Part shown: piece after piece, positions 16,608-27,800 of the stretch | Layout of the letters: every line of letters begins with the position of its first letter | How positions within the stretch are numbered: position 1 is the stretch's first letter | Assembly: GCA_964560495.1 (NCBI GenBank) | Contig: CAZLMM010000009.1 | Location: 1 to 64,000, forward strand | From: UBA5069 sp964560495 | GTDB taxonomy: Bacteria; Chloroflexota; Anaerolineae; Caldilineales; Caldilineaceae | Direction of reading: 5' to 3' | DNA length: 64,000 nt | Translations under genes and position numbers: made by a program | Notes under the pieces: model-generated | Database searches by the model: none | The model's input: only the letters and a program-made list of their open reading frames with translations | What the model was told of the DNA's origin: nothing

Positions 16608-17816
16608 ATGACCAACATTCGCTTGCCGGGTCTGGTGGATGCACACGTTCACCTACGACAGCCGGGATATGAACACAAAGAAGGCTTTCACAGCGGAGGC
16701 TGCGCCGCGTTGGCAGGGGGCGTGACGATGATGCTCGACATGCCCAATACTCTGCCTCCCACGGCAACGCCAGACGCGTTGCAGGAAAAGGCCCGACTCG
16801 CCGCTGCCAGCACAGTGTGTGATGTCGGGCTTTTTGTTGGCGCAACCACTACCCACCTGGACGCCTATCTGCCCGCAGCGCAGCACGCCTGCGGCCTGAA
16901 GATCTACGTGAGCGACACCTTTGGCGCGCTGCGCATCGAGTCTCTGGAGCTGATGCACCGCTTCTTTCGCACGTGGGCCCAGGTTGCAGAGGAGGTGGGT
17001 TATCGCATGCAGGGATACGGCCAGGGCATTGGCCCCATTGCTGTCCATGCGGAAGAGCTCATGCTGCCAGTGTGTTTGCAATTGAGCCATCTCTACCGCG
17101 TTCCCCTACATGTGGTGCACGTCTCCCGACGCAGCGAGATTGAGCTGATCCGCAAGGCGAAGGAACGAGACTACCCGGTCACATGCGAAGCAACTCCCCA
17201 TCACTTATGGCTTTCTTGCGACGACCTGCCCCGCCTGGGCGCGCTGGGCGACATGCGCCCGCGCCTGGCTACGCCCGATGACGTGCAGGCGTTGTGGCAA
17301 AATCTGGATGTCATCGACATTGTCGCCACGGATCACGCGCCCCACACGCTGGCCGAGAAGGGCGTGGGGATGACACTCTCAGAGTACACCCCACCGCCAG
17401 GAGTGCCCGGCGTCCAGACCATGCTGCCTCTGTTGCTGACCGCAGTGCATGAAGGGCGTCTCTCCCTCGATGATCTGCTGCTGCGCTGCGTTGTCAACCC
17501 CCGACGGATCTACGGTCTGCCGCCTCAGCCAGAGACCTTTGTCGAGGTGGATGTGGACGAACAGTACACCTTGCGCAACGAGGAAATGTTGACGCGCGTC
17601 GGGTGGACGCCTTTTGCTGGCATGACGGTTTTTGGTCAGGTGTTGCGGGTGACGCTGCGCGGCGTCCAGGTCTTTGCAGAGGGACGCATATTGGCGCAGC
17701 CTGGCAGCGGGCGTGTGCTTTTCCAAGACAGGATGCACCCAGCCTCTTCTGAGAGCGCAGCCTTTCCTGGGAGCGCGGGCGTCTCGCCCGCTGCTGGGAG
17801 AGAAGACCATCCATAA
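16608..17816 (+). CDS. pyrC: Dihydroorotase (CAD-like)
   Basis: 402 residues. It cyclises carbamoyl-aspartate to dihydroorotate, step three of pyrimidine synthesis. Zinc ligands are visible: DAHVHLRQPG, the carboxylated-Lys region LKIYVSDTFG, HVVHVSRRSE, ATPHHLWLS and ATDHAPHT. The start at 16608 gives the family's N-terminus (LPGLVDAHVHLR); upstream in-frame ATGs extend it by non-homologous sequence. The last 22 or so residues (from about PASSESAAFPGSAG) are not dihydroorotase-like and come from a GC-rich palindromic repeat that runs into the stop. pyrB follows on the same strand after 115 bases. Confidence 0.92.
   Translation: MTNIRLPGLVDAHVHLRQPGYEHKEGFHSGGCAALAGGVTMMLDMPNTLPPTATPDALQEKARLAAASTVCDVGLFVGATTTHLDAYLPAAQHACGLKIYVSDTFGALRIESLELMHRFFRTWAQVAEEVGYRMQGYGQGIGPIAVHAEELMLPVCLQLSHLYRVPLHVVHVSRRSEIELIRKAKERDYPVTCEATPHHLWLSCDDLPRLGALGDMRPRLATPDDVQALWQNLDVIDIVATDHAPHTLAEKGVGMTLSEYTPPPGVPGVQTMLPLLLTAVHEGRLSLDDLLLRCVVNPRRIYGLPPQPETFVEVDVDEQYTLRNEEMLTRVGWTPFAGMTVFGQVLRVTLRGVQVFAEGRILAQPGSGRVLFQDRMHPASSESAAFPGSAGVSPAAGREDHP
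17759..17803. repeat. GC palindromic repeat forming the pyrC C-terminus
   Basis: GCGGGC-GTCTC-GCCCGC (17775-17791) is a perfect six-pair palindrome within a longer CTTTCCTGGGAGC...GCTGCTGGGAGAG context. The same kind of element, translated as FPGSAGVSPA, is familiar at the ends of bacterial ORFs. It lies in frame at the 3' end of pyrC, so it encodes an extra tail. Confidence 0.6.
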
Positions 17817-17863
17817 CTTGTGGCCTGCGCTGAAAGACAATAACAGATAGTCGTGAAAAATGT

Positions 17864-17881
17864 GTTCACACTGACGTGAAC
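17864..17881. promoter_or_regulatory. Inverted repeat upstream of pyrB, possible operator
   Basis: GTTCAC-N6-GTGAAC is a perfect 6-6-6 palindrome 50 bases before the pyrB start codon. Position and symmetry fit a repressor or activator site. No regulator is identified and no consensus promoter is obvious around it. Confidence 0.25.
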
Positions 17882-17931
17882 GAGTACGAGCACGATTCAG
17901 TAGCGTCAGATTTATGGAAAGGTAGGGTGGA

Positions 17932-18906
<975 letters not shown>

Positions 18907-18921
18907 CAGATCGAGGGCAAA

Positions 18922-20886
18922 ATGAATACATTGGGACCATGGACCCGGCTGCGCGTTGCGGCGCTGCTGATAACGCTGCTGACGACGTTGGCGGTCAGCC
19001 TGACGCCCGCATGGCCGGCCCACGCGCAAAACAGCGACGACGAGGTCGTGTTCATGGATGTCAACGGCGTGATCCGGGTGCGCGACGCCAATCCAGTGGG
19101 CGGGCGCGCAACGGTCCAGTGGATCAGCCCAGAGGACGGCTTTGTCAACTTCACCCTGGCCGACGTGAACGGGGATGGAGACATGGAGATCGTTGCGGTG
19201 GGCGGCGAAGAAGAAAGCGCAAAATTGGTCATCTACGACCCAGTGATCGCCAGCGGCAGCTTCGATCCGGCTCAGACGATCAACGGCATCCCGTGGGAGC
19301 AGCTCTACGAGTTGCCCCTGCCTGGCGAGCCTGTGTTGGTGGGCGTCGGCGAATTGGATGCCAGCACTGTCGGCATGGAGCTTCTTTTCAGCTACCGTCT
19401 CGAGGCCGACGCGGTCACCCAACAGTTCCGTCTTTTGCGTCCGACCGGCGCGGATGGGCGCGGTTGGAACGAAAGCGAGCTTCTTTTCGATAATGACGAC
19501 TGGTCGAGCCTGGCGATTGGCGACATGGACGCCAGCGGCGCGGATGAAGTGACGCTCGTGAGCAAACGCGATGACTCTTTGCGCATCTATCGCGTGGCCG
19601 GCAACCTGGCGGAGGTCATCTTTGCCAATCAAAGTCAGAGTCGGCCGTGGCGATATGCAGCCATGGCGCGTTGGGTGGCTAACAGCCGGCTACGTCTTGC
19701 TGCCGTGCGCGACGCGCCGCTCGGCCTGCCGAGTCTCTTTGTGGTGCGCTACTCGCTGGAAAACCAGGCCATCCGCGAAGATTACACAGAGGCATTCGAC
19801 CCCAGCCCGAATTTTGTCTTTGCCGCGGATGTCAATGGCAATGGCGACGACGAGCTTTTCATGATCCGTGAGGTGCCCAGCACCATTCCCAATCGCCCTC
19901 GTCTGTTCATGCGCAAGAACCCCAATTCCACAGGCTCGGTGACTACTTTTGAGGATGTACTGGACGCCGACAACAGCTACAAGGCGGGCGCCGGCGGCGA
20001 CGTAGACGGCGACGGCAAAGAGGAGGTCGTCGTGATTCGCCCCGGCAAGATGCGTTTCTACCTCTCGCCCGATGTCTCCACGGCAGCCAGCGACGAGGCG
20101 TTGGACACAGACGGCGAACACATCGCGCTGGGCGACCTGGACCGCAACGGCTATCTGCAAGAGTTGCGCCTGACCACGTCGAGTTCGCGCATCGAGGCGA
20201 CCGCTCGCTCCGGCGCGCCTGCGGTCTCGGCCACAGTGCAGGTTGCCAATGGCGTCAACACAGAGCCGCTGCCCTTTTCTTGGACGCTCGATGGCGCCCC
20301 GGCCTGGGTGAGCGTTTCGGCGAACAGCAACCAGACGCCGGCTGTCTTGACCATCCGCTTCGACGCCGGCAATCTGCGTGAAGGAACCTATAACACCAAT
20401 CTGCTGCTCACCAGCTCACACCCGCTGGTTTTTCAGCAACCTGTTGTGGTGAGCCTCCAATTCATCGTCACGGCTGGCTTACTGGTGTCGCCCTCTGGCC
20501 TGGCCTTCATCAAGCATCCATGCACAGAGCCATTCGACATCCAATCCCAGACGGTGCAGATCGATGCTCAATCGGGCGTGAGCTACACCGTTTCGCTGCT
20601 CCAGACCGGCGTCGCGGCTTCCGCTGTGGTTGAACCGGATGCAACACGCATCGTTTGGCCGTCGAGCGTGCCGTGGGCAAGCGCGTTTTCCGAGCGCGGC
20701 GCTGCGCCCGAATCGCTCACCGTGTCAGTAGATTTCGCCAAACTTTTGGAGCAGACGACCTTCGACCAGGCTCAGGGCGTCATCGCCGCAACTATCGGCG
20801 GCGAGTCGGTGGTGCGCGTGCTGGAAGTCACTGCGCTCTGCGCCGACCATCAGGTGTTCCTGCCCACGGTGCAGAAGGGACAATGA
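18922..20886 (+). CDS. Secreted FG-GAP/VCBS-like repeat protein
   Basis: 654 residues. An N-terminal signal peptide (hydrophobic 10-28, AHAQ cleavage) is followed by about five repeats with calcium-loop-like sequences (DVNGDGDMEIVAVG, DMDASGADEVTLV, DVNGNGDDELFMI, DVDGDGKEEVVVI, DLDRNGYLQE), as in integrin-type FG-GAP beta-propellers. Residues about 430-530 resemble a BACON/Ig-like domain (WTLDGAPAWVSVSANSNQTP), and the end LPTVQKGQ has no clear anchor. It probably acts outside the cell in adhesion or carbohydrate recognition. It begins 15 bases after pyrB, a pairing that looks positional rather than functional. Confidence 0.8.
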   Translation: MNTLGPWTRLRVAALLITLLTTLAVSLTPAWPAHAQNSDDEVVFMDVNGVIRVRDANPVGGRATVQWISPEDGFVNFTLADVNGDGDMEIVAVGGEEESAKLVIYDPVIASGSFDPAQTINGIPWEQLYELPLPGEPVLVGVGELDASTVGMELLFSYRLEADAVTQQFRLLRPTGADGRGWNESELLFDNDDWSSLAIGDMDASGADEVTLVSKRDDSLRIYRVAGNLAEVIFANQSQSRPWRYAAMARWVANSRLRLAAVRDAPLGLPSLFVVRYSLENQAIREDYTEAFDPSPNFVFAADVNGNGDDELFMIREVPSTIPNRPRLFMRKNPNSTGSVTTFEDVLDADNSYKAGAGGDVDGDGKEEVVVIRPGKMRFYLSPDVSTAASDEALDTDGEHIALGDLDRNGYLQELRLTTSSSRIEATARSGAPAVSATVQVANGVNTEPLPFSWTLDGAPAWVSVSANSNQTPAVLTIRFDAGNLREGTYNTNLLLTSSHPLVFQQPVVVSLQFIVTAGLLVSPSGLAFIKHPCTEPFDIQSQTVQIDAQSGVSYTVSLLQTGVAASAVVEPDATRIVWPSSVPWASAFSERGAAPESLTVSVDFAKLLEQTTFDQAQGVIAATIGGESVVRVLEVTALCADHQVFLPTVQKGQ

Positions 20887-21029
20887 GGCCGTACTGTATT
20901 GAACATAGCGATCTGGTGCAGCGCCTTTGGTTTCCTGGCGTGGCTCATTCACAGGCAGCGCCACAAGACGATAGAGTCATGAGGGTCGGAAAACAGAAGT
21001 CGGTGGGGCGCAAATTCTCTGGGAGATTG

Positions 21030-21067
21030 TCCGCAGATTACACAGATGGCAGGCATCAATCTGCGGA
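21030..21067. repeat. Hairpin repeat between converging genes
   Basis: TCCGCAGATT (21030-21039) and AATCTGCGGA (21058-21067) are perfect 10-base inverted repeats around an 18-base loop containing ACACAGATG. The GCAGATTACACAGAT core resembles a dispersed repeat. It may terminate transcripts from both sides, but has no strong T-tract. Confidence 0.5.
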
Positions 21068-21094
21068 TGATGTTTGAACCTTCGTAGCGATCCT

Positions 21095-23185
21095 CTACTG
21101 TCGCGCCTGAACCGCGACGCGCTGAAGTATCCGCCGCTGTCCAAAGACCGTCTGTGGGTCTTCAGTCAATGACAGGGGCGAGCTGTCATTCTGGCGATAG
21201 ACCACCAGCTCTAGTGTATGCTCGCCTGGCGTCGCCCCTGTCGGGACGCCCAGCGCCATCGTCTGACCGAACCGTTGACCCGGCGTCCATTGGTCGGTGG
21301 AGAGATCGGGCGGGGCGTCGCTCTGGGCCAGCAGCGCGCCGTCGGCGTCATAGAGGCGCAGGCTCATGCTCAGCGGCGCCGGTTGCTCGCCCAAACCCGG
21401 CAGCGCCTCCCAGAGCAGATGGGTGTAGAGCATCGCCTCTTGCGCGACGGTGAGCGGCGCGCTGACGCCGATGAGATTGAGGGAGTCTCCGAAAGTTGCC
21501 AGCGGTTCTGCCCTGAGTTCACCTGGTTCAATTGGGTTCTCCAGATCGAAGAGTTGCAATCGGCCAAAGTCCCGGCCTGGGATGGCCTCATCCACCACAA
21601 GCCGGCCATGTTCATCCAGCCATTGACGAATCACGCCTTCGGGGTCGCTCACCGTGTCGTAAAGGCGATAGTGCCACACCCGGTCGTACTCATGGGCCAG
21701 ATGATTCAATCCGGTGATTGTCTCGGCTGCACTGATGGCGAAGAAATCGCTGGCCGGGTCGCCCCAGCCCAAAGATTCATCGCCGTCCACGCTGCCGCTG
21801 CGCACAACCGTCACGGGCGGTGGTTCAGCGCCTTGCCGCGCAGGATCGACCCGGCCATGCGCTAAATCGATCAGCCGAATGCGCCGGGCAATGTCCGGCG
21901 GCAGGGCGCTCCATCCGCCGCCGATCTCCCGCGGCCAGTAGACCTCCAGGATCGGGTGAATCCACCCGGCGTTGACCAGGATGGCATCGTCGGGTCGCCA
22001 ATTTTTCGCCAACCGCGCCACTGCGCTGCGGTGATCGTCGGCGCGATAGAGTGGGCTTAGCCAAAACTCCCGCAGCCCCACCATGCTGACGGCGACCAGC
22101 GCAACGCCCAACAACGCGCCCATCGCTCGCTTGCGGCGCGCCAGCCCCACCACGCTGACGCCGGCGATGACCACAAAGAGGGGGGCATAGGTGAACAGAT
22201 AGCGCACGTGATAGAGCGGGGCGACAAACCAGGTAATCAGATAGATGAGGGCCAAAGGCGCAAAGACTGCAATGAGGGGAATGGGGAAAGAGGCGCTGGC
22301 CCTAGCGCCTCGAACATACTCTACCCACAGCGCGCAGTAGACCAACAAAACAAGCGCCGCCAGCGCCACCCAAAGCAGCCAAAGCTGCCCCGGTGGATTC
22401 TGCCCAACCACTAACGCGGACAGACTTTCGCCGATCGCCGCGCCAGCCGCGCCCAATGATTGCCACGGAACGCGCCAGGGCGGCACGGGCGGGTCGCTCG
22501 CCTGCCGCCACAAGATGGACAACCACGGCAGATAGAGCGCCGCAACCGCAAACTGGGCAAACAGCCACCCTTTGAACCCTCTGCGCTGGCGCAGCCACAG
22601 GAGCAGAGCAATGAAGGTGAGGCCGATCAGCGCAAAGGTAAAGTAATAGAGTGTGTACAGCCCTGCGGCTGCGGCCAAGACGTACACGCCAAGCCAGCGC
22701 GCGCCCCCTTTCTTCAGGCGATGGTCGAACCAGCGCAGCGTCGCCCATAGACAGAGCAATCCAAGCGCCGCGGCCAGGGTATACATGCGCACTTCCTGAC
22801 TGTACCAGAGATGGAAGGGATTGATGGCGGCCAGCCAGACGGCGACCAGCGCAACGCGGCGGTCGAAAAGATGGACGCTGATCGGCGTCAGAAGGGCCAG
22901 AATGACCATTCCCATGCTGACGCTCACCCACGCAGGGAGAAACTCCAGGCCGTGGGCAAGTGTGGCGTGCGCCAGCCGATTCCACAAATGGAGCAGCAGG
23001 TAATAGCCGGGGGGGTGAATGTCACCGGCTGTATGCGCGATCAGCTGCGCTGGCGGCAACCCGGCCAGGTAGACGCTGACCGTTTCGTCATACCAGAGCG
23101 ATTCAGCACCTAGCTGATAGAGCCGCAAAGCGAAGCCCACCAACAATGCGGCAATCAACATCCAGCGAAAACCAACACGATTCAC
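21095..23185 (-). CDS. GT39-like (ArnT/PMT) membrane glycosyltransferase
   Basis: 696 residues with about 11-12 predicted membrane segments in the first 440. The first extracytoplasmic loop has the GT-C Asp-Glu motif (SLWYDETVSVYLAGLPPAQL) followed by GDIHPPGYYLLLHLW, a classic GT39/PMT start, so it should transfer sugar from a polyprenyl-phosphate donor at the outer face of the membrane. The C-terminal 250 residues are soluble and beta-rich, ending in a jelly-roll-like module (SMSLRLYDADGALLAQSD). It is on the opposite strand from the main envelope cluster starting at 23379, with a repeat-bearing 193-base spacer between. Confidence 0.88.
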   Translation of the reverse strand: MNRVGFRWMLIAALLVGFALRLYQLGAESLWYDETVSVYLAGLPPAQLIAHTAGDIHPPGYYLLLHLWNRLAHATLAHGLEFLPAWVSVSMGMVILALLTPISVHLFDRRVALVAVWLAAINPFHLWYSQEVRMYTLAAALGLLCLWATLRWFDHRLKKGGARWLGVYVLAAAAGLYTLYYFTFALIGLTFIALLLWLRQRRGFKGWLFAQFAVAALYLPWLSILWRQASDPPVPPWRVPWQSLGAAGAAIGESLSALVVGQNPPGQLWLLWVALAALVLLVYCALWVEYVRGARASASFPIPLIAVFAPLALIYLITWFVAPLYHVRYLFTYAPLFVVIAGVSVVGLARRKRAMGALLGVALVAVSMVGLREFWLSPLYRADDHRSAVARLAKNWRPDDAILVNAGWIHPILEVYWPREIGGGWSALPPDIARRIRLIDLAHGRVDPARQGAEPPPVTVVRSGSVDGDESLGWGDPASDFFAISAAETITGLNHLAHEYDRVWHYRLYDTVSDPEGVIRQWLDEHGRLVVDEAIPGRDFGRLQLFDLENPIEPGELRAEPLATFGDSLNLIGVSAPLTVAQEAMLYTHLLWEALPGLGEQPAPLSMSLRLYDADGALLAQSDAPPDLSTDQWTPGQRFGQTMALGVPTGATPGEHTLELVVYRQNDSSPLSLTEDPQTVFGQRRILQRVAVQARQ

Positions 23186-23191
23186 AGCTCA

Positions 23192-23307
23192 CTCATATCT
23201 TCGTGCATAGCTGAGATTGTCACGCTGCAAACGTGACCTACTCATACCTTCGTGTATCTCTGAGATTGTCTGCAAGCGTGACCTACGAAACGCTGCAAGC
23301 ATAACCT
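23192..23307. repeat. Tandem imperfect direct repeats (about 45-49 bp)
   Basis: CTCATATCTTCGTG...GTGACCTA (23192-23240) is repeated as CTCATACCTTCGTG...GTGACCTA (23241-23285), then a partial third copy (ACGCTGCAAGCATAACCT to 23307). After it lies a CAATTCTCAATTGG...CCATTCACTATTG tract. The repeats separate two divergent envelope genes and may hold their promoters, though I see none matching consensus well. Confidence 0.6.
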
Positions 23308-23378
23308 GACAATTCTCAATTGGCTATTTACCATTCACTATTGTTGGATTTCCGTTCTCCTTTGGCTACAATAGCCCT

Positions 23379-24881
23379 ATGGCAACCCTTTTGGCAAAGC
23401 CAACGACCCGCCGCACACGCATTTCCGCGGCGGCCCTCGGCAGCACATTCGATATTCTCGTGGTCCTGGCGGCCCTTGTCGTCATGGTGCTGCTATGGTC
23501 GCTGACTGCGACCTCCGTCGCTGTCACAGTGGATGGCCTCACTGACACAGCCACAACCCATCGTCGCTCCGTAGGGGCTTTGTTGACAGACCTCAATCTG
23601 CAGCCCACCGCGCAGGATCGCGTCAGTCCACCGCCTAATGTCGCTCTATCCCAAGGGCTTGCGGTCAGCGTGGAACGGGCGCGCCCCGTGCGCATTCTCG
23701 TGGACGGCCAGGATGTGCAGGTCGCAACCTGGGGGGCGACGGTCGGCGATGCATTGCTTGACGCCGGCGTGACGGCTGACGCCTATGACCAGGTCTACGC
23801 GGACGGCGAGCCTGCCAGCCTGGGCGCACTGCTACCGGCTGAGCAGAAGAACCTGCTGTCCGTCACCTATGATCGTGGTTACTCCTGGGACAGACTGGAG
23901 GTCGAACCGGTGACGCTACAATTGCGCCGCGCGATTCCTATCATTATCGACGAGGGCGGTCTGCCCTACGAGGTGCGCACGACTGCCGAGACTGTGGGCG
24001 AGGCGTTGCGCCAGGCCGATGTGACTCTCTACCTGGGCGACCGGGTGCACCCTTCTCTGGGCAGCGGCGTTACGGCCAGCCTGCGCGTCACGATCCAACG
24101 CAGCACGCCCATGAGCCTCCAGGCCGATGGGCGGATGGTCAAGACGCGCACTCGCGCAAAGACGGTGGGCGATGCGCTTGCCGAACTAGGCGTCGTGGCG
24201 GCCGGTTTGGACCGGGTTACGCCGCCTTTGGAAACATCTCTGTATCCAGATATTCGCGTGATCATCACCCGTATCCGAGAGGACATCGAGATCGAAGAAG
24301 AGATTGAGCCTTTTGAGACGGTTTTTCGCGGCGCCCCGAATTTGCTCATCGACACCCAGGAACTGGTCAATGAGGGTGCGCCTGGCATCAAGCGCAAACG
24401 CTACCGGGTTCGTTACGAGGATGGCGAAGCGGTCAGCCGCACACTGGAGGACGAATGGCTGGCCCAATCCCCTGAGCAGCGCGTCATTGCCTATGGTCAG
24501 CGCATCGACCCGCAGGTCGCTGTTGTGGACGGCCAGTCCATCACCTATTGGCGCAAGGTGCGCATGTTGGCGACCAGCTACAACGCCGGTTCGGCGGGCG
24601 GCAGCCGCACTTACACCGGCGACGAGGTGCGCCAGGGAGTCGTGGCTGTGGACCCTGCCATCGTGCCTTTGCGCAGCCAGGTCTTTGTGCCAGGATACGG
24701 CGTTGGCCACGCCCTGGACACCGGCGGCGGCATTCGCTCGCGACGCATCGACCTGGCCTACGATGTGGCAAACTATCGGGATATTCTGCGCTGGGTGGAT
24801 GTCTATCTGCTCTGGCCGCCGCCGTCCGCCGACCGCATCACGTGGGTCGTGCCGAATTATCCACGTCCACCTGAAGACTAG
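23379..24881 (+). CDS. G5 and 3D domain wall-associated protein (YabE/RpfB-like)
   Basis: 500 residues. One N-terminal membrane segment (about 28-45), three or four DUF348 ubiquitin-like repeats (residues about 50-290, for example TVGDALLDAGVTADAYDQVY), a G5 domain near 300-375, and a C-terminal 3D domain (LATSYNAGSAGG... YTGDEVRQGVVAVDPAIVPL... ALDTGGGIRSRRIDLAYD), named for its three conserved Asp. Relatives are peptidoglycan-active lytic transglycosylases or resuscitation factors. It starts the plus-strand envelope cluster; the 1673-residue protein begins five bases after its stop. Export by the N-terminal segment is inferred. Confidence 0.9.
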   Translation: MATLLAKPTTRRTRISAAALGSTFDILVVLAALVVMVLLWSLTATSVAVTVDGLTDTATTHRRSVGALLTDLNLQPTAQDRVSPPPNVALSQGLAVSVERARPVRILVDGQDVQVATWGATVGDALLDAGVTADAYDQVYADGEPASLGALLPAEQKNLLSVTYDRGYSWDRLEVEPVTLQLRRAIPIIIDEGGLPYEVRTTAETVGEALRQADVTLYLGDRVHPSLGSGVTASLRVTIQRSTPMSLQADGRMVKTRTRAKTVGDALAELGVVAAGLDRVTPPLETSLYPDIRVIITRIREDIEIEEEIEPFETVFRGAPNLLIDTQELVNEGAPGIKRKRYRVRYEDGEAVSRTLEDEWLAQSPEQRVIAYGQRIDPQVAVVDGQSITYWRKVRMLATSYNAGSAGGSRTYTGDEVRQGVVAVDPAIVPLRSQVFVPGYGVGHALDTGGGIRSRRIDLAYDVANYRDILRWVDVYLLWPPPSADRITWVVPNYPRPPED

Positions 24882-24886
24882 CCGAA

Positions 24887-27800
24887 ATGACCTCTTCTCG
24901 CTCCCACTCCGATCTGCGGCCAGGCGTCGCCAATCTGTTGCTGGTCATCATCCTGGTTGCCGGATTCCTTTTGCGCGCCTGGAATGTCAACTTCGACCAG
25001 GGCATCGGCAGCCATCCTGACGAGCGCAGCACGTCTTGCTTCTACGCCACGACGATCCGCCTGCCCGACAGTTGGGAGCAGTTTCTTGACTCGCAGCAAA
25101 GCCCGCTCAACCCTCTGTGGGACCTCAACCGCCAGGAGCGACGCAGCTTCACTTACGGCCACTTCCCGCTTTATCTGGGCGTGGCCCTGGGCGAGGTCTT
25201 CCATTGGCTTGCGCCGCTGGCCGAACAACTGGGGCTGCCAGAGGACGCAACTGCGCTAATGGCGCGAGCGCACGAGGCGTGCGACGCCATTGCAGTGGCC
25301 GGCCGGCTGACCATCGCGTTGCTGGACACATTCACGATCCTCCTGCTCTACTGGTTGGGCCGGCGCATCTACAGTCGCGCAGGCGGCCTGTTGGCGGCAG
25401 CATTCTACGCCTTCACCGCGCAGGCTGTGCAACTGAGCCATTTCTTTGCCATGGACCCGGCCAGCACAACGTTCACCGTGATGGCCGTGTTGGGCGGCGC
25501 AATTATGGTGCAGGATCGGTCGTGGCGCGGGGCTATCGTCAGTGGAGTCGGCGCAGGGCTGGCAGTAGCCTCCAAGTTTAGCGCGCTGCCGATCCTGGCT
25601 GCGCCGGTTGTGGCCGGTCTGGTCGTGCTCTACGATGAATGGCAACGTGGGCGGCAGGGCGCGCCAGCCGATGGTCGGGCCCAATTCCGCGCGTTGTTGG
25701 GCATTCCCACAGCGTTGGTCATCGCCGGCTTGGTCTTCACCGTCGCCAGTCCCTATGCCATCCTTGATTGGCGCAATTTCCTCCAGGCCACGCTCATCGA
25801 GCAGGGGCGCATGGTGCGGGGCATCGCCGACATGCCCTTCACGCGCCAGTATCGCAACACGACGCCCTACCTCTACTTTATCCAACAGCAGTTGCAGTGG
25901 GGAATGGGCTGGGCGCTCGGGCTTGTGGCCGCAGCGGGAACGGCATGGGCCGGTGTGCGCCTGACAGTGGCCCTCTACCGCGGCGTCGCCAGTCTCGTGG
26001 GCGATAAAGTCAGACCCGTCTCCCGCCCCGTGCTCTGTGAACTGGTGGTGTGGAGCTGGCTGATTCCCTACTTCGGCCTCACCGGCGTGTTTCTGGCCAA
26101 ATTCAACCGCTACATGAGTCCGGTGCTGCCTTTTGTCCTGCTCTTTGGCGCCGGGCTGATCATCTGGCTGTGGCGGCGCGGCGCTCCGCAACTTGCTGAA
26201 AGCAGCGCAGGACAAAGCGGAACGGGTGATGTACTCGATGTACGCGTCGATGAGACCCTGGTTGTCGGTGAGGTTGCGGCGGACATGACGCCTGCACCCG
26301 ACGGCGCAGCATCACCTGCAACTATTGCCAGGCGGCCTTCGGCGCTTTGGCGCACACTCGCCGTTGCGCTGGCGGTCGTTGGCGTCTTGGGAGGGCTGCT
26401 GTGGTCTCTGGCCTATGTCAACGGAGTCTACAACCGTGAGCACACCTGGATCGCCGCCAGTCGCTGGATCTACCAGAATGTCCCGCGCGATTCGGTGATC
26501 CTGTGGGAATTATGGGACGACCCGTTGCCCAAAGCGATCCTTGGCGAACCGGGCATGGATATGGGTTCGACTGGCTTGCGCAACATCGACTGGAGTCCTT
26601 ATGAAGAGGACACAGCCGAAAAGTACGAAATCATGAAGCAAAAACTGCGCGAGGCCGACTACGTGGCCTATAGCTCGAAGCGTATCTACGACAGCGTGGA
26701 CGAGCTGCCAGCGCGCTACCCCATGACCAATCTCTATTATCAGGCCATGTGGGACGGTCGGCTTGGCTTTGAGCTGGCCCATGAGGAGACCTCGCCGCCG
26801 GAGTTGTTCGGCTTCGCCTTTGACGACCGCCACGCCGACGAAAGTTGGAGTCTCTACGACCATCCCCAGGTCACGATCTTCCGCAAGGTGCGGGACTTGA
26901 GCGACGCGGAATACGACGCGCTCTTCGACCGCGCCTGGGAGGGGGCAATACCCTGGGATCGGGGCGAGGGGACTGCGCTGGCGCCTCTGCTTTCCCTGGT
27001 TGGCTTGGGGCAAACAGAGGAAAGCGCCGACCGCGGTTTGATCAACCGGCTTATCGGCCTGGCGACTGGCGAGAACGCGCCCGGCCCGCAGACGCCGCCG
27101 CCTGCCGACGCCCTCATGCTGGACGCGCCGCTGCGGGAATTGCCGGTGGTTGACAATTATCGCTGGAATGAGCAGGTGAGCGAGAGCACCATATTGGCTG
27201 TGTTGTGGTGGTGGTTGGCGCTGGCGTTGTTGGGCTGGCTCTTGTGGCCTGTGGCGTTTGCGCTGCTGCGCCCCCTGCGCGACCGGGGCTATCTTTTCAG
27301 TCGTAGTTTGGGTTGGCTGGTTTCGGCCTGGCTCCTGTGGATCGCCGCCAGTTTCGGCTGGCTGCACAATACAGTGGTCAACGCCTGGCTGATGGTGGGC
27401 GCGCTGGCTGTGGTGGGAGTGACGGCTGCGGTGATTCAGCGGCGCACGTTGGGGACGTTTTTGGCCGAGAATTGGGGGTTGTTGTTGGCGGGAGAAGTGC
27501 TTTTTGGCGTCGCCTATCTCACCTTCGTTGTTGTGCGGCTGTTCAATCCCGACCTGTGGCAACCATGGTTTGGCGGCGAGAAGTTCATGGAGTTTGCGTT
27601 CCTCAACGGCATCCTGCGCAGCCCCACATTTCCACCCGTTGATCCCCACTTTGCCGGCGGCTTCATTAACTATTACTATTTTGGCCTCTATCTGGTGGCC
27701 TATCTCGTCAAGCTGACGGGCGTCTACGCAGAAGTCGCCTTCAACCTGGCAATTCCCACCCTTTTCGCCCTGACCGTGATCAACAGCTTTGGCGTGGCCT

